In this document: piece after piece, positions 21,309 through 29,266 of the stretch
Numbering within the stretch: position 1 is the first letter of the stretch
Layout of the letters: each line of letters begins with the position of its first letter
The notes under the pieces: generated by a model
Database searches by the model: none
What the model saw: the letters and a program-made list of their open reading frames with translations, nothing else
What the model was told of the DNA's origin: nothing
Assembly: GCA_945878575.1 (NCBI GenBank)
Contig: CAMDUB010000155.1
Span: 1 to 41,881, forward strand
Reading direction: 5' to 3'
DNA length: 41,881 nucleotides
Origin: Phycisphaera mikurensis NBRC 102666
GTDB taxonomy: Bacteria > Planctomycetota > Phycisphaerae > Phycisphaerales > SM1A02
Translations under genes and position numbers: made by a program

Positions 21309-22535
21309 TCACGCGCCGCCCTCCGCCTGGACGCGCTCTGCCTTCTTGCCGGTGAACTCCTCCCAGCGCCGCACGACGACATCGCAGTAGCCGGGGTCGA
21401 GCTCCATCGCGATGCACGCGCGCCCCGTGCGCTCGCAGGCGATGACGGTCGTGCCGCTCCCCGCGAATGGCTCGTAGACCGTGTCGGCCAGGTGGTTGCG
21501 CACGGGGCGCTCCATGCACTCGACCGGTTTCTGCGTGCCGTGCCCGTGGCCCGCGTCGTCGCGCGCGGGGATCGACCAGAGCGTCGTCTGCGTGCGGTCG
21601 TCGGTGCGGTGGCCCTTGCCGCCCTCGCGCACGGCGTACCAGCATGGCTCGTGCTGCCAGTGGTAGTCGCCGCGGCTCAGGGCGAGGCGGTCCTTCGCCC
21701 AGATGATCTGCGCGCGGATCGCGAAGCCCGCCCGCTCGAGCGACTGCTGCACGGTCGAGGCGAAGACCCCTGCGTGGTAGACGTAGGCCACGTCGCCGGG
21801 GAAGAGCTTCCATGCCTCGGTCCAGTCGGCGCGGTCGTCGTTCATGACCTTGCCCATGCGGGCGGTGTTCCCTGTGAGCCCGGCGTCCATGCGCCACTCG
21901 GGGTCGTACTCCACGCCGTAGGGCGGGTCGGTGACCATGAGGGTGGGCACGGCGCCGTCGAGGAGCCGGGCGACGTCCGGGGCGCTCGTCGAGTCGCCGC
22001 AGAGCAGGCGGTGCTTGCCGAGCAGCCACAGGTCGCCGGGCTTCGTGATCGGGTCGGTCGGCTTCTCGGGGACGGCATCGGGATCGGTGAGGCCTTCGGT
22101 CCCTGCTGGCGCGAGGAGCTTCGCGAGCTCCTCCTCGTCGAAGCCGAGAAGGGTCCAGTCGATCCTCGCGCCGCGGAGGGCGTCGAGCTCGATCGAGAGC
22201 ATCGATGTGTCCCAGGTGGCGAGCTCGGCGGTCTTGTTGTCGGCCAATCGGTAGGCGCGGATCTCGTCGGCGGTCAGGTCGGTGGCCACGTGCACCGGCA
22301 CGGTCGTGAGGCCGAGACGCTCGGCGGCGCGGAAGCGCGTGTGCCCGGCGACGATGACGCCGTCAGCATCGACGACGATCGGCTGGCGGAATCCGAACCG
22401 GCGGATGCTCTCAGCGACTGCGTCGACCGCGTCGTCGTTCTGCCGCGGGTTGTTGGCATAGGGGCGGACGGCATCGAGCGGGCGGAGCTCGACCGACATG
22501 GGCGCCGACATGGGCGCGGTTGCTTCAGGCGACAT
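21309..22535 (-). CDS. ParB-like/DNA methyltransferase fusion (beta class)
   Basis: A 408-residue protein; AGGAG lies 8 nt before ATG 22535. Residues ~15-105 are a ParB/Srx-type domain (RPYANNPRQNDDAVDAVAES, IVVDADGVIVAGHTRFRAAE). Then come methyltransferase motif IV TDPPYGVEY (203-210), the target region, HGTQKPVE (332) and motif I YEPFAGSGTTVIACE (354-368). The order motif IV before motif I marks a beta-class N6-adenine or N4-cytosine enzyme. Such phage-type fusions methylate DNA without a partner nuclease, and none is seen here. Likely roles are protecting the element from host restriction or marking DNA for element proteins. Confidence 0.88.
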   Translation of the reverse strand: MSPEATAPMSAPMSVELRPLDAVRPYANNPRQNDDAVDAVAESIRRFGFRQPIVVDADGVIVAGHTRFRAAERLGLTTVPVHVATDLTADEIRAYRLADNKTAELATWDTSMLSIELDALRGARIDWTLLGFDEEELAKLLAPAGTEGLTDPDAVPEKPTDPITKPGDLWLLGKHRLLCGDSTSAPDVARLLDGAVPTLMVTDPPYGVEYDPEWRMDAGLTGNTARMGKVMNDDRADWTEAWKLFPGDVAYVYHAGVFASTVQQSLERAGFAIRAQIIWAKDRLALSRGDYHWQHEPCWYAVREGGKGHRTDDRTQTTLWSIPARDDAGHGHGTQKPVECMERPVRNHLADTVYEPFAGSGTTVIACERTGRACIAMELDPGYCDVVVRRWEEFTGKKAERVQAEGGA

Positions 22536-23040
22536 GACCTTCTCCTCGGTTGACAGGGTGAACGGGCGACGCGCACGGAGGCGCTACGTTGGCTTCAGCG
22601 GCGTTCCTCGCCTCGGTGGCGCCGTGACCGCCACGAGCGCGGCGGACGCGTCCTGGGGCCTCGTGGCGCGAGCGGTGGACCAGAGGCGAGAGGCGCGATC
22701 CACGCGAAACAAACTCAGTCGCGATCGCCTGCTCCTCCGTCGGGCCAAGCGAGGCTTTCAGGCGCCCGGGAGGACCCATGCGGCGAGAAACTTCCGAGAT
22801 CTTGCAGGCGGCTGCTTGAAGGATCTCGGGCGCGCGAAGGGCTTGGTTTGTAGGGGTTTCTGAGAAAAGAGAGAGATACTTCAATTCTTCTTTCTCTCCC
22901 TCTCCACCCCGTACGCACGCGTGTACACGCATACGAGGCCGTTGAAGGATTGAAAGATCTGAAGGATCTCCGCGGCGCCCCTCCTCCTGGCCCACACTCC
23001 TGTGCCGCGAACCTCGATCACTCGAACGAACCTCGAGCGC

Positions 23041-23206
23041 GCGCGCAGTTAGTTCAGCAGGGTGCCGCCAACTGGCGGCACACCTGCATGGGGGGTGTGG
23101 GGGGAGTGCGCGCGCAGTTGGTTGGCGATCAAGGTTGAGGCCGAGGCCCGCGCGGCACGAACCGACGTCACCGACGAACCGTGAGCAGGTGCGCGCAGTT
23201 GGTTGG
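23041..23206. repeat. Three iteron-like direct repeats
   Basis: GCGCGCAGTTAGTT at 23041, GCGCGCAGTTGGTTGG at 23110 and the same 16-mer at 23191, with spacings of 69 and 81 bp. They lie beside a primase-polymerase/helicase gene, where replication iterons are expected. Confidence 0.55.
23062..23081. repeat. Dyad between the iteron-like repeats
   Basis: GTGCCGCCA-AC-TGGCGGCAC has nine-base arms around two central bases. It could be an operator, or a hairpin used in initiation. Confidence 0.5.
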
Positions 23207-23237
23207 CCGCCCGACGGTCGTGATGCCCGGGGTGCGC

Positions 23238-25460
23238 TCACGCGGCGTCCTCCACCTGCGTGCCTTCCTCGGCATCCCCGGACGTCGCGTCGTCGGCCTC
23301 GGTGCCCATGGGGGCCGGTTCCGTCGCCGCGCCCGCCTGCGGCTCGGCCGTGCGGCGGAAGCCCACGGGCCCGCCCCGACCGCGCATCTTGACGCGCTCG
23401 ACCAGACCCAGCCGCTCCGCAGTGCAGATGAACCCCTTCGCCCGGCGCCAGGAGAGCCCCGAGACGCCCGTCGTCATCTCCTGCAGCTCGGGGAGTGCGA
23501 GCGGCTCGTCGCCGATGAACGCCTCGACGAAGCGTTCGGCGTCCCACGGCTCGGGCGGCTCCACCTCCCGCGGCTCGCGCTCGCGCGGGGCCGCCAGGCG
23601 CCGCTGGCCGCGCCGGTCGCTCTTGAGGAAGCCGGGGTCGAGCATGCGGTCGACGTTCCAGACGGGGAACGTCCACCGCAGGCAGACGGGTTCCGGCGGC
23701 GGGAAGCTCCGCACCGCGGCCTCGAGCACCACCACCCCGTTCTCCTCGTGGGGCCGGAGGACCAGGTGCGTATCCGTCGCACGGCTCTGCGCGCCTGCGC
23801 CCGCGCCCATGTCAGTCACAGACTTCCCCGACTGGCTCCCCTTCGTCGAATGGTGGATCAGGACGAAGCTCGCCCTCAACCGCTTGGCGATGGCGTCGAT
23901 CGTGTTGTAGATCCGGGCCATGGTGCCGTTGTCGTTCTCGTCGCCCCCGGCGGGCATGAATCGGTAGAAGGCGTCCAGGATGATCAGGCGATACCGACCC
24001 GGCTCGATCGAGGCGAAGTACTCCACAAGATCGTCGATCGACTTGAGCCGTCCGCGGAGGTTGTCGATGCCGATCCGGTCCTGGAATCGCTCGAGCGGGA
24101 TCCCGCGTGCCTCGGCAACCCTCGGGATGCGGTCCGCGCTCGTCTCGCAGTGCAACTCGTTGTCGATGATGAGCACGTCGCCCGCGACGGTCTCGAAGGT
24201 GCCGAGCCAGAGCTCCCCGGTGGCCACCGCGATGGCGAGGTCGATCGTCAGCCAGCTCTTGCCCGTCTTCGGGCTCGCGATCACGTTCATGGTCTCCCCC
24301 TCCCGCAGCAGCCCGTGGATGACGGGATTGCGCATCTTCGGGTAGCGATCCCGGAGGTGACGGACGGTGAGGATCATCGGCTGGTCCCGCTCGTGGCCAA
24401 CGAGCCGCAGCGCAGGCGAGGTGGGGGACGCGCCATGCGACACGGTGCGGCGCTCGGCCGGGGTGCCGTAGCCCTCGGCGGCAAGCCTGGATGCCGCGGC
24501 CGAGAAGTCGCCGCCATGCTCGAGCAGCGCGTAGACGGCGAATGGCGAGTAGCCCTTCTGTGGCTCGAACGGCGCCGCGTTCGAGCTGAAGACGTAGAAG
24601 ACCCGGTCCTTCAGCGTCGCACTGGTCCCCGAGGACTTGCCCGGCCTGCACCAGTGCTCGTTCTCGCCCCCACGCACGCGGCACCACCCATGGCGGCCGA
24701 GCAGTTCACCCACGTCGCCCCGGCGGTTGAAGTCGTCGCCCGGCCGGACGGCCGCGCCCGACGCGTGCGTCGGCTCCGAGCGGCCGACGACGGGCTCCGG
24801 CACCTCGTTGAGCGCCCACGCGGACCCGAGCAGCAGATCGCGCTCGTCGGCTGTCACCACCGGCGGGTTCCTCAGGTCGCCCTGCAGCACGACGTAGCCC
24901 TCGCTCGGTGCGCAGAGGAAGAGCCCGCCCTCGCCGCGCGTCTCGATCATTGTCACCGTGATCGCCCATGCGCCCGACGCGTCCTGGCGCGGCACGTAGG
25001 ACTTGGCGCCGACCACGATCGGTTCCGGGCCGTCGGCCTCGATCCGCCGCTGCGCGAGCTTCAGGTTGCCCGACACCGCCGACATGGAGCGGTAGACCAC
25101 GTGCCTGCCGCCCGAGGGCGTGCTCTCGACGACGAGCCTCGCGACGAGTCCGGGCGCCGCGGCCTCGACGGCATGGCGCCATGCGTCGAACGCCTCGCCG
25201 CCGAGGTCGAAGTCGATCATCTCGAGGTTGCCCGAGACCGCGCCGCAGACGAGGCACATGGCGCCGCCATCGGAGGCGAACCACGAGCGGATCTCGTCCT
25301 CGCTCGGCCGCCTCGACTGGAAGGGCTTCCACGACGCGAGCGCGACGCGCTTCTCGTCGCCGGTTCGCACGGCGGGAAGGACGCACAGTCCCGTGCCCGC
25401 ACAGGCGAGCGCCTCCTCGAGGAGCGGGTTGGGGACGGGGACAGTCGGCTGGTCTTCCAT
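23238..25460 (-). CDS. Primase-polymerase with RepA/AAA_25-type helicase domain
   Basis: A 740-residue protein from ATG 25460; the open frame upstream overlaps other genes and is not used. The N-terminal prim-pol domain has LCVLPAVRTGDEKRVALASW, metal-binding MIDFDLGG (D83, D85) and ESTPSGGRHVVY (~112). A linker has the CRPGKSSGTSATL element. The RecA-like ATPase follows: Walker A IASPKTGKSWLT (~394), IIDNELHCETS, Walker B LIILDAFYRFMP (~492) and LIHHSTKGSQSGK (~534). The C-terminus has a winged-helix-like part (SWRRAKGFICTAERLGLVER). This architecture replicates phage satellites and plasmids by itself, making primers and unwinding DNA. It is the probable initiator for the origin-like region next to its 3' end. 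Confidence 0.85.
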   Translation of the reverse strand: MEDQPTVPVPNPLLEEALACAGTGLCVLPAVRTGDEKRVALASWKPFQSRRPSEDEIRSWFASDGGAMCLVCGAVSGNLEMIDFDLGGEAFDAWRHAVEAAAPGLVARLVVESTPSGGRHVVYRSMSAVSGNLKLAQRRIEADGPEPIVVGAKSYVPRQDASGAWAITVTMIETRGEGGLFLCAPSEGYVVLQGDLRNPPVVTADERDLLLGSAWALNEVPEPVVGRSEPTHASGAAVRPGDDFNRRGDVGELLGRHGWCRVRGGENEHWCRPGKSSGTSATLKDRVFYVFSSNAAPFEPQKGYSPFAVYALLEHGGDFSAAASRLAAEGYGTPAERRTVSHGASPTSPALRLVGHERDQPMILTVRHLRDRYPKMRNPVIHGLLREGETMNVIASPKTGKSWLTIDLAIAVATGELWLGTFETVAGDVLIIDNELHCETSADRIPRVAEARGIPLERFQDRIGIDNLRGRLKSIDDLVEYFASIEPGRYRLIILDAFYRFMPAGGDENDNGTMARIYNTIDAIAKRLRASFVLIHHSTKGSQSGKSVTDMGAGAGAQSRATDTHLVLRPHEENGVVVLEAAVRSFPPPEPVCLRWTFPVWNVDRMLDPGFLKSDRRGQRRLAAPREREPREVEPPEPWDAERFVEAFIGDEPLALPELQEMTTGVSGLSWRRAKGFICTAERLGLVERVKMRGRGGPVGFRRTAEPQAGAATEPAPMGTEADDATSGDAEEGTQVEDAA

Positions 25461-25522
25461 GGTCGTGCCTGTGCTGGGAGATCGGGAACGGACCGCGCCT
25501 GGCGCAGCCCGAAGGGCGGATG

Positions 25523-25948
25523 TCAGGAATCGATGCGGGCGGGCGCGCTTCCCACGGCGTCGCGCCAGAGCGAGCGCTGGATGTGCCAGTCGGGCTCGGC
25601 GACGATGCGCCGCAGCGCGGTCTCGGTGAGGGGGTCGCGCCCGGCATGGACGCGAGGCAGCTCCAGGAGCGCCAGCTGCAGGTCGGGCGCCAGATGGAGC
25701 AGGTTCATGACCTGCGTCATGCGCGCCCGGCTCACGTGGCCAAGGCGCGCCGCCCCCGCCTGGTCCCTGATCGCGCCCGCGCGGATCAGGCCGTCGAAGT
25801 GGACGGCAAGCGCCATCAGCCGCACCACGCGCGGCACGCGTCCGTCGCCCGTCACGGGCTCGACGGGCTTCGGTCCGGGCACGACCTCGCGGCGGCCGCG
25901 CGCGCGGACGGCGAAGTGGAACTGGCGCATCACCTCCTGCCCGCTCAT
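25523..25948 (-). CDS. HTH protein following the recombinase gene
   Basis: A 141-residue protein whose ATG overlaps the recombinase stop (ATGA). An HTH is visible at ~60-90 (GAIRDQAGAARLGHVSRARM, TQVMNLLHLAPDLQ), like the KorB/ParB-type HTH. LTETALRRIVAEPDWHIQRS forms the C-terminus. Proteins of this kind often follow large serine recombinases in proteobacterial and planctomycete islands. It may be a directionality or regulatory factor. Confidence 0.6.
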   Translation of the reverse strand: MSGQEVMRQFHFAVRARGRREVVPGPKPVEPVTGDGRVPRVVRLMALAVHFDGLIRAGAIRDQAGAARLGHVSRARMTQVMNLLHLAPDLQLALLELPRVHAGRDPLTETALRRIVAEPDWHIQRSLWRDAVGSAPARIDS

Positions 25949-27366
25949 GCCGCCACCTCGCCGGGGGCCGGCACATCGGTGCGGAAGGCGATGCTCACGC
26001 GCTCGTTCGCGCCGTCGTACTCGATCGTCCCGACCAGGAGCCGCACCAGGCGCTCGCGCTCCTCGGCGCGCATCGAGTCCCAGAGCGCGTCGAACCCCTC
26101 GACCGCTCCCGAGAGCTCGTCTTCCTCGCCGAGCCGTGCCTCGAGGGCATCGGCTCGCTCGGGCTCCCTGGCTTCCCGGCGGGCATCGGCCTGCTCGCGG
26201 AGCCTCCTCCGCGCCTCGCTCACCACCTCGGCGACGAGGGTCCCGTCCTGGCCCACCTCGCGCAGCTGGCCCACCACGAAGCGCTCGAGCTCCGGCGCAG
26301 GGACCGACGGCCCCGGGCACGCGGACCATCCCTCCTTCTGGGCGCGGCTGCAGACGTAGTAGCGGTACTCGCGCACCGACCCCGACCGCGTGCGGCCGGT
26401 CGTGTGGTGGTGCACCATCGCGCAGCCGCAGGCCGTGCACCGCACGAGCCCGCGGAGCAGGGCGCCCCGGCTGTTGCTCGACCCGCGTCCGTCGGCGCTG
26501 CGGTTGGCGCGCAGCCGGCGCTGCACCTCGGCGAAGAGGTCCTCGGGCACGATCGCCTCGTGCGCGCCGTCGTGGAGGTCGTCCTTGTGCCGCACCTTCC
26601 CGAGGTAGGCGTGGTTCGTGAGGAGGCTGAGGAGGCGGCACTTGTCGAAGGGCCGACCCCCGCGCGGGCGTCCGTCCCGGGCGGTCCAGGACTTGGTCCC
26701 CCAGCCGAGCTCGCGCAGGCGCGCCACGAGCCGCAGCAGCGAGCCGCACTCGAGGTAGGTGCGGAAGATCGTCCGCACGCGCTCGGCCTCGTCTGGGTTG
26801 ACCGCCAGGCGGTTGCCGCCGGGCCTGCGCTCGATGTCGTAGCCGAAGATCGGCCGTCCGCCGCCCCAGAGCCCCTTGCGCCGGGCCGCGGCGATCTTGT
26901 CGCGGGTGCGCTCGCTGATGATCTCGCGCTCGAACTGGGCGAAGGAGAGCAGGATGTTCAGCGTCAGCCTGCCCATCGAGTGGGTCGTGTTGAACTGCTG
27001 CGTGACCGACACGAAGGAGACCCGCCGACGCTCGAAGGTCTGCATCATGCGCGCGAAGTCCATGAGCGACCGGCTGAGGCGGTCGACCTTGTAGACCACC
27101 ACGCAATCGACCAGGCCCGCCTCGATGTCCTCGAGGAGCCGCTTCACCGCTGGGCGATCGAGCGACCCGCCCGAGAACCCCCCGTCGTCGTACCGCGTCG
27201 GCAGGCAGATCCAACCTTCGGCCCGCTGGCTCGCGATGAACGCCTCGCCCGCCTCGCGCTGCGCGTCGAGCGAGTTGAAGTCCTGGTCGAGCCCCTCGTC
27301 GCTCGACTTCCTGGTGTAGATCGCGCAGCGGATCGGCCGCTTCGATTCCTTGGTGTCGCGCGTCAT
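25945..27366 (-). CDS. Large serine recombinase (integrase)
   Basis: A 473-residue protein from ATG 27366, which overlaps the DUF2924 stop (ATGA). The resolvase catalytic domain begins CAIYTRKSSDEGLDQDFNSL (nucleophile Ser21) and continues with YDDGGFSGGSLDRPAVKRLL, VVYKVDRLSRSLMDF and SFAQFEREIISERTRDKIAA. The recombinase domain follows (GRPIFGYDIERRPGGNRLAV). A zinc ribbon has RCTACGCAMVHHHT...YYVCSRAQKEGWSACPG, and a charged coiled-coil-like helix lies near the C-terminus. These enzymes integrate and excise elements at unequal att sites. All catalytic-domain landmarks are present, so it is probably active. Confidence 0.92.
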   Translation of the reverse strand: MTRDTKESKRPIRCAIYTRKSSDEGLDQDFNSLDAQREAGEAFIASQRAEGWICLPTRYDDGGFSGGSLDRPAVKRLLEDIEAGLVDCVVVYKVDRLSRSLMDFARMMQTFERRRVSFVSVTQQFNTTHSMGRLTLNILLSFAQFEREIISERTRDKIAAARRKGLWGGGRPIFGYDIERRPGGNRLAVNPDEAERVRTIFRTYLECGSLLRLVARLRELGWGTKSWTARDGRPRGGRPFDKCRLLSLLTNHAYLGKVRHKDDLHDGAHEAIVPEDLFAEVQRRLRANRSADGRGSSNSRGALLRGLVRCTACGCAMVHHHTTGRTRSGSVREYRYYVCSRAQKEGWSACPGPSVPAPELERFVVGQLREVGQDGTLVAEVVSEARRRLREQADARREAREPERADALEARLGEEDELSGAVEGFDALWDSMRAEERERLVRLLVGTIEYDGANERVSIAFRTDVPAPGEVAA

Positions 27367-27917
27367 CCTTCCGTCCTTTCCCCGTCCTGGGTCCCGAGCC
27401 TGAAGAAGTGCATGCCGTTCCAGTGGCCGCCCGTGATCGCGTGGGCCACCGCGCTCAGCGACCGGTAGTGCCCGCCGTCGAACTCGAAGCCGACCGGCAT
27501 CACCGTCACCCGGTAGTCGTGGCCCTTGAAGCGCCGGACGATCACGCTGCCGGGCGGCGGGATGCGCCCGTCGCGGGGGCTCGCGATTGTGCCGGTCGCG
27601 ATCGGTGCGCCGGGCGCAGCCATGGGCGGCGCCGCGGGTGCACGGGTCCGCAGGTCCGCCTCGCGGGCCAGGTCGCGCGCACGCAGCCGCACGGCGTCGA
27701 TCGCGCGCTCGGCCGCGCTGCCCTCGGCAAGGGCCTGCAGGCGCCAGGCGATCCGCCGCAGGAGCCACTGGCGGTTCCCCGAGCGCGAGGCTTCCCCGAA
27801 GACCTCCGCGTAGCGCTGGCGGAGCTCCGTCGGCGTGAGCGTGGCCAGGGTGCGCAGCTCCTCGGCAAGGGCGCGGGGGGCGCAAGCGTGGGGCAGGGTG
27901 CGGGCGGTCGTCGTCAT
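27363..27917 (-). CDS. DUF2924 protein
   Basis: A 184-residue protein. The helical N-terminal half (LAEELRTLATLTPTELRQRY, NRQWLLRRIAWRLQALAEGS) is followed by a Pro/Ala linker. The C-terminal domain carries PPPGSVIVRRFKGHDYRVTV, GFEFDGGHYRSLSAVAHAIT and GGHWNGMHFFRLG. This is the DUF2924 pattern (G..L.R.y.G....V.V...GFe..G..Y.SLSaIA..ITG..WNG..FF.L). DUF2924 genes are conserved upstream of serine recombinases in such cassettes; the function is not established. Overlaps both neighbours by ATGA. Confidence 0.85.
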   Translation of the reverse strand: MTTTARTLPHACAPRALAEELRTLATLTPTELRQRYAEVFGEASRSGNRQWLLRRIAWRLQALAEGSAAERAIDAVRLRARDLAREADLRTRAPAAPPMAAPGAPIATGTIASPRDGRIPPPGSVIVRRFKGHDYRVTVMPVGFEFDGGHYRSLSAVAHAITGGHWNGMHFFRLGTQDGERTEG

Positions 27918-28168
27918 CGGGTCGTCTCCTCGGGCAGCGCATCGCCGGCACCGTCGCCGGGCGCCACAGTGAGCCCACTCGCGCCGAAGATGGCAAGTCG
28001 CCCCGGCTCCCGATGCGTAGCGTGCGCTCCGATGCGCGATGCGACGAGCCGCGCCACGGCGGCCCCGAGCAGCGTGACCACCTCACGCCGCCGGTTCGAT
28101 CCGGGGCCGGAGAGTGCGAGTGATGTCCACGGCCGCGGCATCGCCGCGACCCGCTGCTGGGTCTTCAT
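27914..28168 (-). CDS. Small protein at the head of the recombinase operon
   Basis: An 84-residue protein starting at ATG 28168 with GAGGAAC 4 nt before; its stop overlaps the DUF2924 start. MKTQQRVAAMPRPWTSLALS and REVVTLLGAAVARLVASRIG suggest a short helical region. No family was recognised. Coupling and position support a real gene. Confidence 0.55.
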   Translation of the reverse strand: MKTQQRVAAMPRPWTSLALSGPGSNRRREVVTLLGAAVARLVASRIGAHATHREPGRLAIFGASGLTVAPGDGAGDALPEETTR

Positions 28169-28185
28169 CGTGTTCCTCGGTGACT

Positions 28186-28203
28186 GGAGGGAGCGGTCCC
28201 TCC
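28186..28203. promoter_or_regulatory. Short hairpin upstream of the recombinase operon
   Basis: GGAGGGA-GCGG-TCCCTCC has perfect seven-base arms, 18 nt before the 28168 start on the minus strand. It could be an operator or a leader structure. Confidence 0.35.
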
Positions 28204-28675
28204 GAGATGACTTATGACGTCTGCGCGGCAGTGCTCCGCCCACGTGGCGGATTTCGCTCAGTTCTGTCCGTTTACGGGCCTCCTGTTGGTCGGTGTGGCA
28301 TGGTGTTCACCCTGTACCGACACGAGTCCGGGTCGAGCGGGCGGGAAATCCGGCGAGTTCACGAAGAAAGTTCGAGATCCGGTGGCGGGAGACCGGGGGT
28401 GGACGGCTGCGCGGTGCATGGACGATCGGTGTGGGCAAGAGTGTGTTCCTCTACCCCTGTATCTCCGCAGCCGAAACAAGAGTCCTCCGCTTTCTGCGGG
28501 ATTCGTGGTGACTTTCCGCGGCGTCACGGCGTGTGCACGGCGCAGGCCGCCTTGGCGGAGATCTTTCAATTCTTCAAGAATTCCCGGTCACCCCGGGCGG
28601 CGTCAGACGGTGACAGGGGTGTCCGGCGCGTGGGCCCATCGCCCGCTACCCAGGAATCCACGAGCGAGGAAGCAA
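28204..28675. other. Intergenic region at the right edge of the mobile element
   Basis: Open frames here (for example 28258-28569 minus) have no recognisable protein character. The region should contain the element's right end and the promoters of the recombinase operon and of the YfbU-like gene. A 15-bp dyad, AATTCTT-C-AAGAATT, is at 28568-28582, about 95 nt upstream of the ATG at 28676. It is strikingly AT-rich for this DNA and a candidate operator. Confidence 0.45.
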
Positions 28676-29266
28676 ATGACATTGCAGCCAACCGACACCG
28701 AACGACTGATCCTGTCCAACCAGTTCCGAATCCTGGCCAAGCTCGAACCGGAGCAGGCTGTTGCCCACGAGCGCGTGGGCCGGCTGCTGCTCGAAGGGCA
28801 CACGTGGGCGCTTGAGTCATTGGGGGCGATCGAGCTCCCGCACGCCCTGATCACGGAGGACGTGGTGAAGTTCGTGTTCGACGTGCTCGACATGTACCGC
28901 GCACTGGGGACGGCGGCCGCGCATCACGGGATCGACATCGATTCACCGCGCGCCGCGTCGGCACGATTCGAGGGATTCGATGGCAACAACGAAACCGAGC
29001 ACCTCGCAGTGGCCAAGGTGCTACAGGAAAACGGTGACCGATGGACGGAGTCGCTCGGCCAGGGGGACCTGAACTCCCATCGCCCGTGCTTGGAAATGTA
29101 TGAGCGCATGCTCGCGGTCTGGCGCAGGGTTCGTATCGATCGCAGCGCGACGCTCAACATCATGTCGAAGGAGAACCTTGAAAGGATCGTCGCTGCGCGC
29201 ATTCACCCCGATTATCGCGATGACCGTGGTGGGGCGTCCGCCGCCACTACGGAGGCGAACCGATGA
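28676..29266 (+). CDS. YfbU-like protein
   Basis: A 196-residue protein; GAGGA lies 6 nt before ATG 28676. MTLQPTDTERLILSNQFRIL, AKLEPEQAVAHERVGRLLLE, VVKFVFDVLDMYRALGTAA, FEGFDGNNETEHLAVAKVLQ and CLEMYERMLAVWRRV follow the YfbU pattern (N..RLILSNQY..L..LdP, ..dIldMY.al..s, F.GFDgn.E..hl.y..F, M...Y.rML.vW). YfbU of enterobacteria is a compact helical protein of unclear function. Its stop overlaps the nuclease start (ATGA), so the two products are made together. It may act as a sensor or control protein for the nuclease. Confidence 0.8.
   Translation: MTLQPTDTERLILSNQFRILAKLEPEQAVAHERVGRLLLEGHTWALESLGAIELPHALITEDVVKFVFDVLDMYRALGTAAAHHGIDIDSPRAASARFEGFDGNNETEHLAVAKVLQENGDRWTESLGQGDLNSHRPCLEMYERMLAVWRRVRIDRSATLNIMSKENLERIVAARIHPDYRDDRGGASAATTEANR

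Larger units (their letters stand above)
22536..23237. other. 700-bp non-coding region, candidate replication origin of the element
   Basis: No supported gene. It contains a purine/pyrimidine-rich, lower-GC tract (about 22860-22905), a perfect 12-bp palindrome GCGTGTACACGC (22919-22930), three iteron-like repeats (23041-23206) and a 20-bp dyad (23062-23081). It lies between the methyltransferase start and the replication gene stop and must hold the methyltransferase promoter. Confidence 0.5.
19375..28203. mobile_element. Integrative element with large serine recombinase (approximate limits)
   Basis: A block of GC-rich genes with a coherent mobile-element set: small plus-strand genes (19423-21306) converge with a minus-strand run of orphan methyltransferase, primase-polymerase/helicase, HTH protein, large serine recombinase, DUF2924 protein and a small leader gene. 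No capsid, portal or conjugation genes are present. It is therefore better described as a satellite-like or mobilisable island than a full prophage. It separates two candidate defence pairs. Both ends are inferred from gene content; no direct repeat was found. Confidence 0.65.

Noticed and set aside
23181-26621. Plus-strand open frame of 1146 codons
   Set aside because: Antisense to the prim-pol and recombinase genes, whose motifs are unmistakable; compositional shadow only.
19287-28250. CACGTGGCGG at 19287-19296 and again near 28242, as an attachment core of the mobile element
   Set aside because: A ten-base match between two GC-rich stretches of several hundred bases is not significant, and the flanks do not agree.
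28258-28569. Minus-strand frame of 103 codons at the element's right edge
   Set aside because: No ribosome site, Arg/Pro/Ser-rich, no recognisable domain; treated as non-coding.
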